A DNA stretch of 15,578 bases from an uncultured bacterium. Its GTDB lineage: Bacteria > Bacteroidota > Ignavibacteria > Ignavibacteriales > Melioribacteraceae. The notes beneath the pieces were generated by a model. The model saw only the letters and a program-made list of their open reading frames with translations. It did no database searches and was not told where the DNA came from. The stretch covers positions 1 to 15,578 of the forward strand of contig CALDDL010000159.1 of NCBI GenBank assembly GCA_937936675.1. The letters run 5' to 3'. Positions 14,909-15,578 of the stretch are shown here, piece by piece (the first letter of the stretch is position 1; each line of letters opens with the position of its first letter). The position numbers were made by a program, and so were the translations under genes.

Positions 14909-14935
14909 GTCTGATTATATTCAGACCGTTGGTCT
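14909..14935. repeat. Two overlapping, mutually exclusive small hairpins in the ferredoxin/glycosylase divergent region
   Basis: GTCTGA (14909-14914) pairs with TCAGAC (14921-14926) around a 6-base loop. AGACC (14923-14927) can instead pair with GGTCT (14931-14935) around GTT. The middle element is shared, so only one stem forms at a time. It lies 78 bases from the ferredoxin start and 77 from the glycosylase start, fitting an operator or a leader of the ferredoxin gene; function unproven. Confidence 0.4.
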
Positions 14936-14977
14936 TATTATGGTAATGCCGGAGTTTTTACTAATAAGGTAATTCAT

Positions 14978-14985
14978 TATTTTTG
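14978..14985 (+). promoter_or_regulatory. Candidate -7 element (TAnnTTTG) for the DNA glycosylase gene
   Basis: TATTTTTG matches the Bacteroidota -7 consensus and lies 26 bases before the ATG at 15012. A T-rich run (14955-14959) sits about 18 bases upstream, the same arrangement as before the amidotransferase gene. No clear -33 TTG is present. Confidence 0.3.
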
Positions 14986-15011
14986 ATAATACATATAAAA
15001 AAGAGCATAAG

Positions 15012-15500
15012 ATGAAAAAATATTCATTCCCACCCATAGTGGATAAGAATTCGAAAATATTAATTCTTGGTTCAATGCCCGGTGAGCGATCTCTTCAGGC
15101 GAATGAATATTATGCTCATCCGCAAAACAAATTTTGGAAGATAATGATGACTATCTTCGGCGAATCTCAAATGATTGCTTACTCAAAGCGATTGGAAGTG
15201 CTTCAAAAAAATCATATTGCACTTTGGGATGTATTGGAGAATTGTGAAAGGAAGGGGAGTTTAGATCAGAATATCAAAGCGGAAATTCCGAACGATTTTT
15301 CTTCATTTCTTGGTGAACATAATAATATTACCCACATATTTTTTAATGGAGGCACGGTAGAAAAATTATTTAACAGACATGTACTAAGACAAGGAAATAT
15401 AGTATATACAAAACTTCCGAGTACGAGTCCCGCACATGCAGGAATGTCCTTTGAAACTAAACTCAAAATTTGGCGAGAAAAGATCCTTTCTTCCCTTTAG
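15012..15500 (+). CDS. Family 6 uracil-DNA glycosylase superfamily protein (hypoxanthine/deoxyinosine DNA glycosylase)
   Basis: A monofunctional base-excision glycosylase of 162 residues, typical for family 6. Members I know remove hypoxanthine (deaminated adenine) from DNA and are poor on uracil. Motif 1 is LGSMPGERSL (19-28). YYAHPQNKFW (33-42) includes Asn39, the position described as catalytic in the archaeal HDG enzyme. Motif 2 is LPSTSPAHAG (135-144), which replaces the HPSP-type loop of other UDG families. Motif 1 with AHPQNKFW and LPSTSPA separates it from Mug/TDG, which have GINPG, and from Ung, which has GQDPYH. The gene stands alone with a candidate promoter. A weak GAG lies before the ATG. 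The remaining 78 bases of the window (15501-15578) hold no recognisable gene or terminator. Confidence 0.88.
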   Translation: MKKYSFPPIVDKNSKILILGSMPGERSLQANEYYAHPQNKFWKIMMTIFGESQMIAYSKRLEVLQKNHIALWDVLENCERKGSLDQNIKAEIPNDFSSFLGEHNNITHIFFNGGTVEKLFNRHVLRQGNIVYTKLPSTSPAHAGMSFETKLKIWREKILSSL

Positions 15501-15578
15501 TTTTATTATATCAATAGCAATCTATGAACTATTCCCTGTTTAGTAAACAATAAGTTAAGCAACTTTTGAATTTAATAA

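Noticed and set aside
1..15578. A defence island, CRISPR array, prophage or insertion sequence
   Set aside because: No repeats with spacers, transposase, integrase or known defence domains were seen. The helicase-nuclease alone, in a housekeeping operon, does not make a defence system.

Overview
The window reads as a chromosomal stretch from an AT-rich bacterium, most likely of the Bacteroidota/Chlorobiota (FCB) lineage and plausibly Ignavibacteria-like. Three things point there: a BatA-type aerotolerance protein, a ferredoxin resembling those I remember from that lineage, and several promoter candidates of the Bacteroidota form TAnnTTTG. Some starts also have good Shine-Dalgarno sequences (AAGGA, GGGAG, GAGGA). 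There are no rRNA, tRNA, IS, phage or CRISPR signals, and no gene-free stretch longer than about 210 bases. The lineage is an inference.

Layout. (1) Positions 1-7530, plus strand: a tight five-gene run of the BatA-like C-terminal part (cut by the window edge), HflX GTPase, histidine ammonia-lyase HutH, a corrinoid-binding protein, and a UvrD-type helicase with a DnaQ-type exonuclease domain inside it. Spacings are a 4-base overlap, 11 and 14 bases, and a 17-base overlap, so this is probably one transcript although the functions look unrelated. (2) Positions 7572-9692: an M24 metallopeptidase (minus) and a class I glutamine amidotransferase-like protein (plus), divergent from a 114-base promoter region. 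The peptidase converges on the helicase at a hairpin that overlaps the helicase 3' end. (3) Positions 9769-12260, minus strand: Sua5/YrdC threonylcarbamoyl-AMP synthase followed, with a 4-base overlap, by a soluble two-PAS histidine kinase. (4) Positions 12313-14411, plus strand: a membrane class III nucleotidyl cyclase homologue and an inositol-monophosphatase-family enzyme resembling histidinol-phosphatase. A strong bidirectional terminator follows at 14574-14601. (5) Positions 14619-15500: a small ferredoxin (minus) and a family-6 uracil/hypoxanthine DNA glycosylase (plus), divergent from a 180-base region with overlapping hairpins.

How the genes relate. Most encode stand-alone housekeeping functions: translation and tRNA modification (HflX, Sua5), DNA repair (helicase-nuclease, glycosylase), signalling (kinase, cyclase) and amino-acid or one-carbon chemistry (HutH, corrinoid protein, HisN-like). 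I see no classical defence island or biosynthetic cluster.

The most unusual items are protein-level departures from family rules. The helicase carries an intact exonuclease domain between helicase motifs IV and V. The cyclase has lost both base-selecting residues and the transition-state Asn but keeps its metal aspartates. HutH has Ser-Ser-Gly where Ala-Ser-Gly normally forms the MIO cofactor. The corrinoid protein has no partner methyltransferase in view.
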